A stretch of 43,868 nucleotides of DNA from Synergistaceae bacterium (GTDB lineage: Bacteria; Synergistota; Synergistia; Synergistales; Aminobacteriaceae). Numbering within the stretch: position 1 is the stretch's first letter; every line of letters begins with the position of its first letter. The DNA is taken from the NCBI GenBank assembly GCA_031272035.1, contig JAISUO010000061.1, forward strand, positions 1-43,868, given 5' to 3'. Under the pieces are notes generated by a model. It was not told the origin of the DNA. It saw only the letters and a list, made by a program, of their open reading frames with translations, and made no database searches. This document shows positions 1-8,395 of this stretch, piece by piece. The position numbers and the translations under genes were made by a program.

Positions 1-2
1 AC

Positions 3-46
3 AATGCTCAACGCACAGAAACTCGCACGTTGAGCATTATTTTTTC
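3..46 (+). terminator. Intrinsic terminator of an upstream plus-strand gene
   Basis: A perfect 11-bp inverted repeat (3-13 pairing with 28-38, 14-nt loop) is followed directly by a T-rich run. This is the layout of a rho-independent terminator reading left to right, so a plus-strand gene probably ends just outside the window. Confidence 0.75.
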
Positions 47-92
47 TATTCTTTTTTCAGCTATTCTTTTTTCAGATTCGGTCGTTCCTGAA

Positions 93-956
93 TTATTCTA
101 CGGTGAAAAGCAGCGTGCCGAAGGGATATTCGGCTTTGTATTCGCCGGGTTCGCCGGGAATCATCTTTCCCAGGGCGCCTGTCAGAAAATACTGTCCGGC
201 CTCGATTTTCTGGCCGTGAGCCAGGACGTTGTTGACCAGCCACAGAAGCGTTTTCCACTGACTGCCCAGCGCGTCCGCGCCCGTCCCCTCGTTGACGACG
301 GCTCCGTTTCGGGTCAGGGTGACTTTCATTCCGTCAAAAGCGCCGTCCACCGGCTGGGGCTTCCCGATGATGAAGGCCCGGCTGCCGATCACCGCCGCCG
401 TCAGGTCGAAGAAACCCAGCTTCGACATGTCCGTGAAGCGAACCTGAGGGACCTCAATGGCGGGATGTACGCTGGCGATAAGCTTTTTGAGCTCCGCCTC
501 GTCTTTCACCGGAGCGGTGACGGGGGCGGCCGTTTTGAAGGCGAATTCGGTTTCCAGCATGATGCCGCCGAAAGTTTTGACCTTTACGGGCGTTGCCGGG
601 TCGGTCACTTCGAGAAAACCGCTTTTGAAGAGGGGAGCGCTGGCGGGGTTGGAGGCTCCGAAACGCTTCATCTGAGCTTCGGCAGTCATGCCGCCCTTGT
701 AGCCGACAATGGTATCCTGCCTTTCAGACATCAGCTTATTCACCAGCAGAGCCTGAACTTCGTAAGCCCGCGCCTCCGTCTTTTCGGCCTCCGGCAGATC
801 AGCCAGAGGAAATGGAGCGTCATTTTTCATGGCCTGATAAATGGCATCACTCACAGCAGCGGCGTCGAAAGCTCCCGCTGCCTCTCCCCTTCGACACAAA
901 AAAACCGCCAGAACCACGAGTAAACACTTCCCATAAAAACCGCCGCGCAATAACAT
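93..956 (-). CDS. Exported fumarylacetoacetate hydrolase / 2-keto-4-pentenoate hydratase family protein
   Basis: The 287-residue product resembles the FAH/MhpD superfamily, which hydrates or hydrolyses 2-keto-enoate-type acids with a divalent metal. The family's E-x-E metal signature is visible in GGIMLETEFAF, and a third acidic ligand fits HPAIEVPQVRF. The unusual part is the N-terminus: a basic start, a hydrophobic stretch (CLLVVLAVFLC) and then a GEAAGA segment look like a cleavable signal peptide, whereas the family is normally cytoplasmic. The ATG at 956 was chosen because GAGAGGTG lies 8 nt upstream; the open frame continues upstream to 1283 but overlaps the MBL gene and has no better start. 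A 7-bp hairpin lies in the leader. The substrate cannot be deduced, and a non-catalytic periplasmic role is possible. Confidence 0.8.
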   Translation of the reverse strand: MLLRGGFYGKCLLVVLAVFLCRRGEAAGAFDAAAVSDAIYQAMKNDAPFPLADLPEAEKTEARAYEVQALLVNKLMSERQDTIVGYKGGMTAEAQMKRFGASNPASAPLFKSGFLEVTDPATPVKVKTFGGIMLETEFAFKTAAPVTAPVKDEAELKKLIASVHPAIEVPQVRFTDMSKLGFFDLTAAVIGSRAFIIGKPQPVDGAFDGMKVTLTRNGAVVNEGTGADALGSQWKTLLWLVNNVLAHGQKIEAGQYFLTGALGKMIPGEPGEYKAEYPFGTLLFTVE

Positions 957-981
957 GATCACATCACCTCTCTGCAAGGAT

Positions 982-999
982 ATGCCTGAAAACAGGCAT
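982..999 (-). promoter_or_regulatory. Hairpin in the leader of the FAH-family gene
   Basis: A perfect 7-bp inverted repeat with a 4-nt loop (ATGCCTG-TTTT-CAGGCAT read on the minus strand) sits 26-43 nt upstream of the start codon at 956. There is no T-run, so it is more likely an operator or an mRNA structure than a terminator. I could not see a convincing promoter around it, so the gene may be read from the upstream MBL gene. Confidence 0.3.
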
Positions 1000-1084
1000 T
1001 GCACTCCACAACCGGTGAATCCGCTCATACCTGCATATTGCCACTCTGTTCTCTGTTCGCCGCAGCCGGAACAACATCCCGAAG

Positions 1085-2026
1085 TTACGGACGGGTTTGC
1101 GGGCCGCCGCTGTTCAGATATCCTCGAACTCCCATGACGCTGTTTCGGATGAAGAGGCGTTCCCTCTCTCGAAGATCCTCCGGAAGGTGGGTGAACCCGC
1201 CCAGAAGAGGGTCGTTCTGAAGCAGGTATTCGGTGATTTCTTCCTCTGAGCGATCCCGCAGCCGTCCGGTGACGGCGATCCACTGCTCGATCTGTTCCTG
1301 GGCCAGCTCCACCATCCGCCGGGCTTTCCTCAGAGCTCCCCAGTGAGAGTAGCAGAACCAGTCGTCGTCCCGAAGATGGCAGTTCGTCTCGGTCAGAGAG
1401 GTTCGCGCCGCGTCCCCGTCGAACTTTGGAGGCGTGGTGGGGCGTAAATAGGGGAGTCCCGACTCCTGGCGCACCGGCAGAAAAAGCCCCGCCGCCTCGC
1501 CCGTGAAGAACAGGCGTTCTTTGCGGAACGAAATGATGAAGGAAAGATGGTGAGGGGCGTGTCCCGGCGTCTCCAGAACCGTGACGCCGGAGAGAGCCGG
1601 GCTCTCCAGCAGAGCGTCGGGCGGCGTCGGCAGCGGCGCGCCGTACATCGCGGCGATGTCCCCCAGAGTGTCGAGAGAGGCCTTCCAGAGTTTTTCCGGG
1701 TTCAGCAGGTGTTTTCTGCCTTTGGGGTGAACCAGGACCTTTGCTTTGAAGAGGTTGCAGAACTGACCCAGCCCGCCGGAGTGATCCAGGTGGATATGGG
1801 TCAGAAGGACGTAATCCACGCCGTCCGTGATTTTGGAGAGCTGTTCCGCGAGCAGCGGAATGGTGTCCGCCGGGCCGGGGTCGATTAAAATTCTCCTGCC
1901 CTGGTCATCCACAAAAAACCAGGCGGCGATAAACTGCTGAAATCCCCGTTTCGGCTGAGGCAAATCCAAAAGGTGGAGCCCCTCGGGAAGGTCGGGAAAC
2001 GGCGCGTCAGATTTGTCGGGATTCAT
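1085..2026 (-). CDS. MBL-fold metallo-hydrolase
   Basis: The 313-residue protein has the metallo-beta-lactamase fold signature H-x-H-x-D-H (THIHLDH, His77, His79, Asp81, His82), a downstream metal histidine in ETPGHAPHHL and a final histidine in SHWG. This is the COG0491 type of binuclear metal hydrolase; members cleave thioesters, lactones or phosphoesters, and the substrate here is unknown. The position that normally bears the metal-bridging Asp (T-G-D-A-A-G in relatives) reads TGEAAG, so Asp is replaced by Glu177. No signal peptide is seen, so it is probably cytoplasmic. Its ATG overlaps the stop of the L,D-transpeptidase gene by 4 nt (ATGA), which points to translational coupling and one transcript. 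Confidence 0.85.
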   Translation of the reverse strand: MNPDKSDAPFPDLPEGLHLLDLPQPKRGFQQFIAAWFFVDDQGRRILIDPGPADTIPLLAEQLSKITDGVDYVLLTHIHLDHSGGLGQFCNLFKAKVLVHPKGRKHLLNPEKLWKASLDTLGDIAAMYGAPLPTPPDALLESPALSGVTVLETPGHAPHHLSFIISFRKERLFFTGEAAGLFLPVRQESGLPYLRPTTPPKFDGDAARTSLTETNCHLRDDDWFCYSHWGALRKARRMVELAQEQIEQWIAVTGRLRDRSEEEITEYLLQNDPLLGGFTHLPEDLRERERLFIRNSVMGVRGYLNSGGPQTRP

Positions 2027-2826
2027 TCTTCGATAACCACTTTCATGCCTCTGGAGGCAAATTTTTTGACTTCTTCCAAATCGTCGTTCAACATGCGGAC
2101 ACAGCCCTCAGAAACCATGGTTCCTATGGATTCGGGAGCGTGGGTGCCATGAATGCCGATTCCTCGCCATTTTCCCGTTTTCAGGCGAATGAACCAGGGT
2201 CCGTAGGCTCCCTGAATCTCACCCTTTCCGTCCCGAAAATCGTGGGTCCAGGCGCTGGCGTTCTCAATGGACTGAACCTCGAAAATTCCCGTGGGCGTCC
2301 GGTTGTCGCCCCGCCGCTGCTTGTCGCCGCTGTTCCGTCCCACCGCGATCCTGTAGGAATGGTTGACGTTCTTCCCGCGATAGAGGTAGAGCATGTAGGT
2401 GCTCTTGTTGATGCGAATCCAGTTTTGGTCGTCCCTCACGCGCATTCTGCGGTCGATGGGGCCCGGAGCCGCGGGAGGAGGCAATTCGGGCAGGAGCGCC
2501 GCCTGAAGCTCGGAGGGAACCGCGTCGGGGGAAGCGGAAGGGGTTTGCGTCAGCGGCGCCGGAAATTTGCCCGCGTCCCCGTCCGGCTCGACGACGTCGC
2601 CTTCCCGGTGTTTTTCCTCCGTCACGGTTTCCTGCTCTTCGGCGGGGTAGAAAAAGTTGACCCCCAGCGAGATGGCCCCTGCCAGCGCCAGAAGCAGCAC
2701 GACGTAAAGCAGAGGATGAAATCGGCGCTTATACGCCCACTTTCCCTGCCCTCTGTCGACCCAGAAGCCCTCCACGCGAAAAAGGCTTTTGATCTGGTTT
2801 AAAATCCAATCCAGAAAATTTTTCAT
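2023..2826 (-). CDS. Membrane-anchored L,D-transpeptidase (YkuD domain)
   Basis: The 267-residue protein has a basic N-terminus, one membrane segment at about residues 36-58 (LYVVLLLALAGAISLGVNFF) and a Pro/Glu-rich linker. A C-terminal YkuD domain (about 130-267) carries the catalytic motif H-G-T...S-E-G-C-V-R-M with His226 and Cys242. YkuD enzymes form 3-3 peptidoglycan cross-links or attach proteins to the wall, using the cysteine as nucleophile. The topology puts the catalytic domain in the periplasm. The SD before the ATG is weak, but the start agrees with the N-in membrane anchor. A good promoter lies about 60 nt upstream, so this gene begins a small operon with the MBL hydrolase. Confidence 0.88.
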   Translation of the reverse strand: MKNFLDWILNQIKSLFRVEGFWVDRGQGKWAYKRRFHPLLYVVLLLALAGAISLGVNFFYPAEEQETVTEEKHREGDVVEPDGDAGKFPAPLTQTPSASPDAVPSELQAALLPELPPPAAPGPIDRRMRVRDDQNWIRINKSTYMLYLYRGKNVNHSYRIAVGRNSGDKQRRGDNRTPTGIFEVQSIENASAWTHDFRDGKGEIQGAYGPWFIRLKTGKWRGIGIHGTHAPESIGTMVSEGCVRMLNDDLEEVKKFASRGMKVVIEE

Positions 2827-2886
2827 TTCAAATCACGTCTCATTATTTTGCTCTAAAAAATCCCGTCTTCAGACATGGTTTCATAT

Positions 2887-2914
2887 ATTGTAGTATCTTT
2901 TTGCTCTTCTGCAA
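2887..2914 (-). promoter_or_regulatory. Promoter of the L,D-transpeptidase gene
   Basis: Read on the minus strand, TTGCAG (2914-2909), a 16-bp spacer and TACAAT (2892-2887) form a good sigma70-type promoter. The expected transcription start is near 2880, giving a leader of about 55 nt to the ATG at 2826. It lies between the antiporter stop and the transpeptidase start. Confidence 0.55.
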
Positions 2915-2932
2915 ATGCCTGTCTGTACGGTT

Positions 2933-4471
2933 CTACTCGTACCGGGGTTCATCGGGGTCGAGTTTCAATGGAGTTTTCGTCTCTTCCTGCGCGGCTTCGG
3001 GGGTGAATCTCCCGCTCAGAGAACGGCAGACGTCCTGCAGTTTTTCCTTGTCTCCGAAGATCAGCAGGGTATCTCCCGCTTCCAGCAGGGTGTGTCCCTT
3101 GGGGATGAGAAAGGATTCTCCCCGATGAATCAGCAGAATCGTCACTCCTTCAGGAACGTTCAGTTCATGGACCCTGTGTCCCACGGCGCGGGATTCCGGC
3201 AGCAGGTCCACTTCACGGGTTTCGTCCAGGCCGCTTTCCGGGGTTTTGGTGAACTCCAGAGGGTAGCGGGGAGGCAGCCGGAGGGGAGCGTCCACGCCCA
3301 ACAGCTGCGCCACGGTGGTCAGGGTCTTTCCCTGAATGAGCACGGAGGTCAGAACCACGAAAAAGACCAGGTTGAAAATGCGGCTCGCGTGGGGATAGTT
3401 GGCCAGAAGGGGATAGGTGGCGAGAATGATGGGGACCGCTCCCCTCAGCCCCGTCCATCCCACGAAGAGCTTTTCCCGAAGGTTGAACCCGCTTTTGATC
3501 AGCGAGACGAGAACGGCCGCGGGGCGAGCGATGAACATGAGGCCGAAGGCGATGAGAAACCCCCGCAGGAGGACGTCTTTGGTCAGAAGGTGCTCAGGCC
3601 TCACCAGAAGCCCCAGCACGAGGAACATGCTGATCTGCATGAGCCAGGCGAATCCCTCGTGGAACTTGGAGAGGGTCCTCTTGTAGAGATAATCTCCGTT
3701 GGCCATGATCATTCCGCAGATGTAGACGGCCAGATACCCGTTTCCTCCGATGGCGTCGGCCAGTCCGAAGGTGACCAGCACGATGCTGATGCCGAGGACG
3801 GGATAGAGTGCTTCGTTTTCCATGCGCATCCTCTGGACGAGGTGGCAGATGGCGTGTCCCAGGGCGAAGCCCACCAGCGCCCCCAGGAACATCTGGAGCA
3901 TGAAATTTTTCAGCATAAGCAGAATGGGGACGTTGGGTTCGATGATCCACTGGAGGGTTGCGGCGGTCAGGAAGATCGCCATGGGGTCGTTGCTGCCGGA
4001 CTCGAACTCCAGCAGCGGCTTGAGCGTCCCTTTCAACCCGCATTTTTGAGTGCGAAGGATGGTAAACACCGCGGCGGCGTCGGTGGAGGAAACGATGGAG
4101 CCAACCAGCAAACCGTCCGCGAAGGAAAAACCCAGGAACTGCCACAGGAAACAGGCCATGATGAGGGCGGTCAGAAGAACGCCGACGGTGGAAAGAACCA
4201 GACCCAGGGGAACCACGGGTCGAATTTCCTGCCATCGGGTGTCGAAGCCTCCCGAAAAAAGAATGAAAGCCAGAGCCAGAGCTCCGACGGTGTTGGCGCT
4301 CTGCGCGTCGTTGAACACCAGGCCCCCAGGACCGTCGGCCCCCGCCAGCATGGCCACCGCCAGGAAAAGAAGCAGCGCCGGAATCTTCGTTTTTTCCGAG
4401 ATGCGCCCGGCGATCAAACTTGAAAAGAAAAGAATTCCAACCACGAGATAGGGATTGAGATGTGTAAACAT
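2933..4471 (-). CDS. nhaP2: CPA1-type potassium (cation)/proton antiporter, NhaP2/CvrA-like
   Basis: The 512-residue protein begins with about 12-13 hydrophobic segments (roughly residues 5-390) typical of the Na+/H+ exchanger fold. Conserved-looking stretches include SSTDAAAVF in the unwound-helix region and ESGSNDPMA, the acidic Asn-Asp motif of CPA1 antiporters. A soluble tail from about residue 400 resembles a single TrkA-C/RCK-C domain (VHELNVPEG...LIHRGE...GDTLLIFGD), the arrangement of NhaP2/CvrA, which exchange K+ or Na+ for H+ at the inner membrane. Length is close to the family norm. GAGGA lies 9-10 nt before the ATG. The ion specificity cannot be read from sequence. An 86-nt gap separates it from mutS2 upstream. 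Confidence 0.85.
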   Translation of the reverse strand: MFTHLNPYLVVGILFFSSLIAGRISEKTKIPALLLFLAVAMLAGADGPGGLVFNDAQSANTVGALALAFILFSGGFDTRWQEIRPVVPLGLVLSTVGVLLTALIMACFLWQFLGFSFADGLLVGSIVSSTDAAAVFTILRTQKCGLKGTLKPLLEFESGSNDPMAIFLTAATLQWIIEPNVPILLMLKNFMLQMFLGALVGFALGHAICHLVQRMRMENEALYPVLGISIVLVTFGLADAIGGNGYLAVYICGMIMANGDYLYKRTLSKFHEGFAWLMQISMFLVLGLLVRPEHLLTKDVLLRGFLIAFGLMFIARPAAVLVSLIKSGFNLREKLFVGWTGLRGAVPIILATYPLLANYPHASRIFNLVFFVVLTSVLIQGKTLTTVAQLLGVDAPLRLPPRYPLEFTKTPESGLDETREVDLLPESRAVGHRVHELNVPEGVTILLIHRGESFLIPKGHTLLEAGDTLLIFGDKEKLQDVCRSLSGRFTPEAAQEETKTPLKLDPDEPRYE

Positions 4472-4557
4472 AACTTCAATTCCTCATTTCTTCACAAATT
4501 TACGATAAGGATGACCTCGCCCGGAAGTTCGACCGAAACGGCCGTTTTGCCCCCCCT

Positions 4558-6921
4558 TCATTTTCGAAAAGAGACGATGGTGACGCCATAACCGCCCTCG
4601 TCAACTCCGCCCAGATGGTAATCGGACACGTATTTCAGCCTCGAACAGAGAGCATGAACCTCCCGGCGCAAAATTCCCTCTCCCCGCCCATGAATGATCA
4701 TCACGCTGGAGTACCCCGCCCTGTAGGCCCGGTCGAGATAGCCGCCGGCCAAAGGGATGGCCTCGTCCACGTTCATGCCGCGGATCATCAGAGAGGAAGG
4801 GACGCTTTCCTGTCTCATTATAGAAGAAGTGTCAACGGGAGGCATGGCCACCCTGGCCGTTTTCTGCGTCTGGAGCAGCTGGTCCAGAGGGGCTTCCAGC
4901 CGCATGGGGCCGGCCACCAGAGAGGCCTTTCCGTTTCTGATGGACTGGATGACGCCCACCAGTCCGCTGCCGGCCACCTGAACCGTATCGCCCTCTTTGG
5001 GAACGAAGGTCTCCGGCCTTTTTTCCAGTTCCCGCTCGACGCGTCTGGCGTGTCGGGATTCGACCCCCCTGCGGATCTTCTGGAGACCCTGTCGTTTGAT
5101 GTTAAATTCCTTGTGAGCCGCCGATTTTGCCGCTTCCTCCAGCCCTTTTATCAAATCCCGGGACGTCGCCTCCGCTTTTGCCACGAGGTCGGAAGCCCGC
5201 TTATCCGCCACCTCCATAATTTTATCCCGCTGCCGGTCGATTTCCGCCACGCGGTCCTCGTAAAGTTTTTTCAGCCGCTCCATCTCGGAGCGTTCGGCGT
5301 CCAGGCGGCGCTCTTCCCGGTCCAGCAGCCTTCGACGCTCGTTCAGCTGCCCCATCAGTTCTTCGGCGGAAATTTCTCGGCCCTTCAGGGTGGACCGGGC
5401 CCGCTCCAGCACGTCCTCCGGCATTCCCCACCGGCGGGCGATCAAAAGCGCGTTGCTCTGGCCGGGGACTCCCATCAGAAGCCGATAGGTGGGGGCCAGC
5501 CTGTCGATGTCGAACTCCATGCTGGCGGTCTCCACGGATTCCGTGGTCAGGGCGTACTGTTTGATGGGGTTGTGATGGGTGGTGGCCAGGGTCAAAACGT
5601 GTTTCTCCCTCAGGGTCTCCAGAATGGCGATGCCCAGAGCCGCTCCCTCGTGGGGGTCGGTCCCGGCTCCCAGTTCGTCCAGAAGCACCAGGGATTTGTG
5701 CCCGGCCGTTTTCAGAATCGCGACGATATTTTTCAGATGGGCGCTGAAGGTGGACAGGTTCTGCTCGATGCTCTGTTCGTCTCCAATGTCCGCGTGGAGC
5801 TCGTCGAAGTTGCCCACGAGGGATCCGTCCCGGACGGGCAGGGGCAGACCGGCCCAGGCCATGGCGACGCAGAGCCCCGCCGTTTTCAGGACCACCGTTT
5901 TGCCGCCGGTGTTGGGGCCGGTCACCACCAGAGAGGTGAAGGCCGCGCCGCAGCGGATGTCCACAGGAACCGCCGACTCCTTCAAAAGAGGATGCCGGGC
6001 TCCCACCAGGCTGAATTGGGTTTTGCGGGACAGCTCCGGCAGGGTCCATCGCCGTTTTTTCATGACTTCCCTCATGGCGCAGAGCAGGTCCATCTCTCCC
6101 AGGACGGCTTCGGCCTCCGTTATGGCCCGTTCTCTCGCGATGATTTTACGGGTGATCTCCATGAGAATACGGGTCTCCTCCTCGAACTCGTCCTTTGTCT
6201 TCAGAATGGTTCGATTGTTGATGGAGGAGAGCATTCGGGGCTCCATGTACACGGAGTTTCCCGAGGAAGAGCGGTCCACCAGAAGCCCCGGGAAGCGGTT
6301 GACGTACTCCTGACGGACCAGAAGCAGAAAACGACCGTCCCGCCAGGCCAGGGAACGCTCCTGCAGCATATTCAGAATATTGGGGTCGTCCAGGAGGCGG
6401 GATGCCGTTTTGCGTCCGGCGCGTTTCAGGGCTTCCAGTTCTCCGCGAATTTCCTGAAGCTGAGGGGAGGCGCTGTCGGCCAGCCGTCCGGTGTCCTCGA
6501 CGATGGACAGAATTTCCAGCTCCGGGGCGAAATCCCGAATGCGCCGCTCCGGAAACTCAAAGACGGGGTATTCGGCCTTCAGCGCGGAAAGCGCCTCGCG
6601 GACGTTCATGGCCAGGCGCAGCAGGCCGCGAATTTTCAGCAAATCCTCCCCTGAAAGAATGCCGCTTTTCCGGGCGGAGGGGAAAAAGGGCGAGACGCAG
6701 ACCACGCCGGCGTCCCAGGGAATCTGCCGGTCTCCATAGCGGTCGGAGCAGTCCACCCAAGCCCTCAGCAGATTGTGACGTTTTTCCAGCTCTTCCATGG
6801 AACCGCACAGCGTCAAAGAGTTCAGAGCCTTCTCGCCGGGTTCGCCTCGCAGGTTTTCCTCAAAGGGAAAAAGGGATTTATAAAATTCGAGAAGCGTCAG
6901 TACGGAATCGGAAATGCGCAT
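4558..6921 (-). CDS. mutS2: MutS2 family ATPase/endonuclease with Smr domain
   Basis: The 787-residue length matches MutS2. It has core and lever regions (about 1-320), then an ABC-type ATPase with Walker A GPNTGGKT (335-342), Walker B LVLLDELGAGTDP and the H-loop region TTHH. A long charged coiled coil (about 505-620), a KOW-like segment (GDTVQVAGSGLVGVI) and a C-terminal Smr nuclease domain with the glycine-rich HGRGEG motif follow. MutS2 lacks the mismatch-recognition domain of MutS; in studied bacteria it suppresses homologous recombination or rescues collided ribosomes (RqcU). It sits 28 nt after cvpA in a zapA-cvpA-mutS2 order. AAGGA precedes the ATG. Confidence 0.95.
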   Translation of the reverse strand: MRISDSVLTLLEFYKSLFPFEENLRGEPGEKALNSLTLCGSMEELEKRHNLLRAWVDCSDRYGDRQIPWDAGVVCVSPFFPSARKSGILSGEDLLKIRGLLRLAMNVREALSALKAEYPVFEFPERRIRDFAPELEILSIVEDTGRLADSASPQLQEIRGELEALKRAGRKTASRLLDDPNILNMLQERSLAWRDGRFLLLVRQEYVNRFPGLLVDRSSSGNSVYMEPRMLSSINNRTILKTKDEFEEETRILMEITRKIIARERAITEAEAVLGEMDLLCAMREVMKKRRWTLPELSRKTQFSLVGARHPLLKESAVPVDIRCGAAFTSLVVTGPNTGGKTVVLKTAGLCVAMAWAGLPLPVRDGSLVGNFDELHADIGDEQSIEQNLSTFSAHLKNIVAILKTAGHKSLVLLDELGAGTDPHEGAALGIAILETLREKHVLTLATTHHNPIKQYALTTESVETASMEFDIDRLAPTYRLLMGVPGQSNALLIARRWGMPEDVLERARSTLKGREISAEELMGQLNERRRLLDREERRLDAERSEMERLKKLYEDRVAEIDRQRDKIMEVADKRASDLVAKAEATSRDLIKGLEEAAKSAAHKEFNIKRQGLQKIRRGVESRHARRVERELEKRPETFVPKEGDTVQVAGSGLVGVIQSIRNGKASLVAGPMRLEAPLDQLLQTQKTARVAMPPVDTSSIMRQESVPSSLMIRGMNVDEAIPLAGGYLDRAYRAGYSSVMIIHGRGEGILRREVHALCSRLKYVSDYHLGGVDEGGYGVTIVSFRK

Positions 6922-6949
6922 ACCTGTCCTTCGGCGTTTCGCGGAATTT

Positions 6950-7576
6950 TCACTGCCGGGGGCCTGCCGCGGGACCGGTGACGCCCGAATCCGGGGATTT
7001 CGGAGAGATGTCTTTCGAAAGAACGTCGGAGGAAAGAACCGACGTCGCCGTCACCTGCGGGGGAAGGGTCAGCCCCTTGAGGTCGAGCCAGCCGCGGTCG
7101 TTCATGATTTTCAGCACGGTGGGCCACACGACGGAAGCTCCCTTCATGGCGACGCTCTCCTTCATCCAGTCCGTCGGCAGGACGGGGGAAAAAATGGAGA
7201 AGGCGCCGTAGACGAACAGCACCACGCAAAAAGCCCGGGCTGCGCCGGAGAGGGTCCCCAGAAAGTGATCCAGCAGCGAAAGCCGCGCCGCCTGAACCAC
7301 CATTTGCAGAAGACGGCCCAGAAAGGCGAAAACGAGGGAAACGGCGATAAAAATCGCCACGGAGCAGATCAGCTCGGTGATGGTTCTGTCCCAGGCGGGA
7401 AAATATCCTAAAATCACTGCGCCGAGAGGCTTGGCGAAGGTCCATCCGCACACCGCGCTTGCGGCCAGCCCCAGCAGAGAAACGATTTCTCCGGTCAGGC
7501 CGCGGATGCCTCCCCGAACCACAAAGAACGCCAACAGGCAGGCCGCGCCAATGTCAAAGATGTGTGATACGGTCAT
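6950..7576 (-). CDS. cvpA: CvpA family membrane protein
   Basis: The 208-residue protein has four hydrophobic segments (about 8-28, 33-55, 67-90 and 103-125) and the CvpA-type pattern of a G-x-x-R-G loop after the first helix (VVRGGIRGLTGE). CvpA was named for colicin V production; related proteins affect envelope stress tolerance, and the molecular function is unsettled. The tail after about residue 150 is Ser/Pro-rich and probably disordered. Its ATG lies one base after the zapA stop, with GGAG inside the end of zapA as the likely ribosome site, so the two genes are translationally linked. Confidence 0.85.
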   Translation of the reverse strand: MTVSHIFDIGAACLLAFFVVRGGIRGLTGEIVSLLGLAASAVCGWTFAKPLGAVILGYFPAWDRTITELICSVAIFIAVSLVFAFLGRLLQMVVQAARLSLLDHFLGTLSGAARAFCVVLFVYGAFSIFSPVLPTDWMKESVAMKGASVVWPTVLKIMNDRGWLDLKGLTLPPQVTATSVLSSDVLSKDISPKSPDSGVTGPAAGPRQ

Positions 7577-7577
7577 T

Positions 7578-7841
7578 TCATTCGTCTCCGTTTTTCATTC
7601 GTTCTGTTTCCCGCAGCCGGTCCGTCAGCTTTTCGAGGCGCTGCGAGATCTTTTCCAGTGAATAAGCGAGCTGCAGACAGGTCAGCATCAAAAGCTGATC
7701 CTGATCCACGTTGTCTCCGGCGCTTGAACTCACGTCGGAAACGATGGAAACCACCCGATCCAGAGTCGGTTCGTCCAGAGCCGTCTGCATACGATAATTG
7801 CGTTTCCCGATGGGTATTCGTACTTCCCGCAGCTCAGCCAC
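7578..7841 (-). CDS. zapA: Cell division protein ZapA
   Basis: The 87-residue protein matches ZapA: an N-terminal beta segment (VRIPIGKRNYRMQT), a short helix region and a long C-terminal coiled coil (about 45-85). ZapA dimers or tetramers bundle FtsZ filaments at midcell. The start is GTG at 7841, with AGAGG about 10 nt upstream inside the end of the preceding coiled-coil gene (6-nt intergenic gap). The neighbourhood (small coiled-coil protein, zapA, cvpA, mutS2) supports the assignment. Confidence 0.88.
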   Translation of the reverse strand: MAELREVRIPIGKRNYRMQTALDEPTLDRVVSIVSDVSSSAGDNVDQDQLLMLTCLQLAYSLEKISQRLEKLTDRLRETERMKNGDE

Positions 7842-7847
7842 GACCCG

Positions 7848-8135
7848 TCAACCTCTGTGGCGGTCCTTCACCAGGGAGATCAGCCTGTCGTTCAGCCCCT
7901 GAAGTTTCGATTCGATGTCGGAGCGTTCCTGCTCCAGGCGCAGCGCGTCCATTCGGGCATTTTCAAGGGCGATCTGAGCTTCCTGAGCGGCTCTGACGGC
8001 GTCCCGATCCCGATCCGCCAGCTGCGATCGCAGTCCCGCTATCTCCGTCAGCAGCATCTCGCGCTCGTCCACAAACATTTGAACCTTTTCCATCAGGCCG
8101 TTAATCAGATTATCGATGTTTTCAAGTGTACTCAC
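7848..8135 (-). CDS. Small coiled-coil protein, ZapB-like in shape, function unknown
   Basis: About 95 residues, almost entirely predicted coiled coil (heptad-like Leu/Ile/Val spacing, many Glu, Arg and Gln) with no membrane segment. The position directly before zapA suggests a division-associated partner, but I do not recognise a specific family. The GTG at 8135 was chosen because GGGGA lies 8 nt upstream and the protein then begins VSTLENIDNLI. A TTG at 8156 would add seven residues but has a poorer ribosome site. Confidence 0.7.
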   Translation of the reverse strand: MSTLENIDNLINGLMEKVQMFVDEREMLLTEIAGLRSQLADRDRDAVRAAQEAQIALENARMDALRLEQERSDIESKLQGLNDRLISLVKDRHRG

Positions 8136-8172
8136 GGAATTATCCCCACTCTCCAACCCGTGTTTCAGGCGA

Positions 8173-8210
8173 CTTCAATTCTACATAACTTCAATTTTAC
8201 ATAACTTGAA
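8173..8210 (-). repeat. Tandem 16-bp repeat upstream of the coiled-coil gene
   Basis: Two adjacent 16-bp units (8173-8188 and 8189-8204) differ at one base, and a third partial unit follows (8205-8210). On the minus strand each unit reads AAGTTATGTARAATTG and contains a TARAAT that resembles a -10 box, so the repeat may hold promoter or regulator-binding sites for the gene starting at 8135. The rest of the 8136-8395 gap holds the inverted repeat at 8251-8286 and nothing else recognised. Confidence 0.5.
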
Positions 8211-8250
8211 TCCTGCATAACATAACACGAAAATTAAATTCCGGGGGACA

Positions 8251-8286
8251 GAGGCCGTCCGGTTTCACAAAAAACTCTCCGGCCTC
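8251..8286 (-). terminator. pheT: Inverted repeat downstream of pheT, possible terminator
   Basis: A perfect 7-bp arm pair (8251-8257 with 8280-8286, GAGGCCG/CGGCCTC) encloses a 22-nt loop that contains T6 on the minus strand. It lies about 110 nt after the pheT stop. The lack of a T-run after the stem makes it a weak intrinsic terminator candidate; the T6 could instead serve a shorter upstream CCGG hairpin. Confidence 0.3.
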
Positions 8287-8395
8287 CGTCCGGCAGATAA
8301 TCGACAATTCTCTTTTCAGCGTCTTTTTTCAGCGTTTCCTCGCTTCTATTTTAACGCATATTGTCGCCTTTTTGAGATGTCTCGTCTGTTTGCTT

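Noticed and set aside
2915-4423. A 502-codon plus-strand frame opposite the antiporter gene
   Set aside because: The translation is dominated by His, Glu, Gln and Gly with no membrane or domain pattern; the antiporter has a convincing fold.
4536-4547. Perfect 12-bp palindrome AAACGGCCGTTT between mutS2 and the antiporter gene
   Set aside because: It is short, has no adjacent T-run and no repeat elsewhere that I saw; it could occur by chance.
4615-6654. A 679-codon open frame opposite mutS2
   Set aside because: Antisense shadow of mutS2 with biased composition and no family resemblance.
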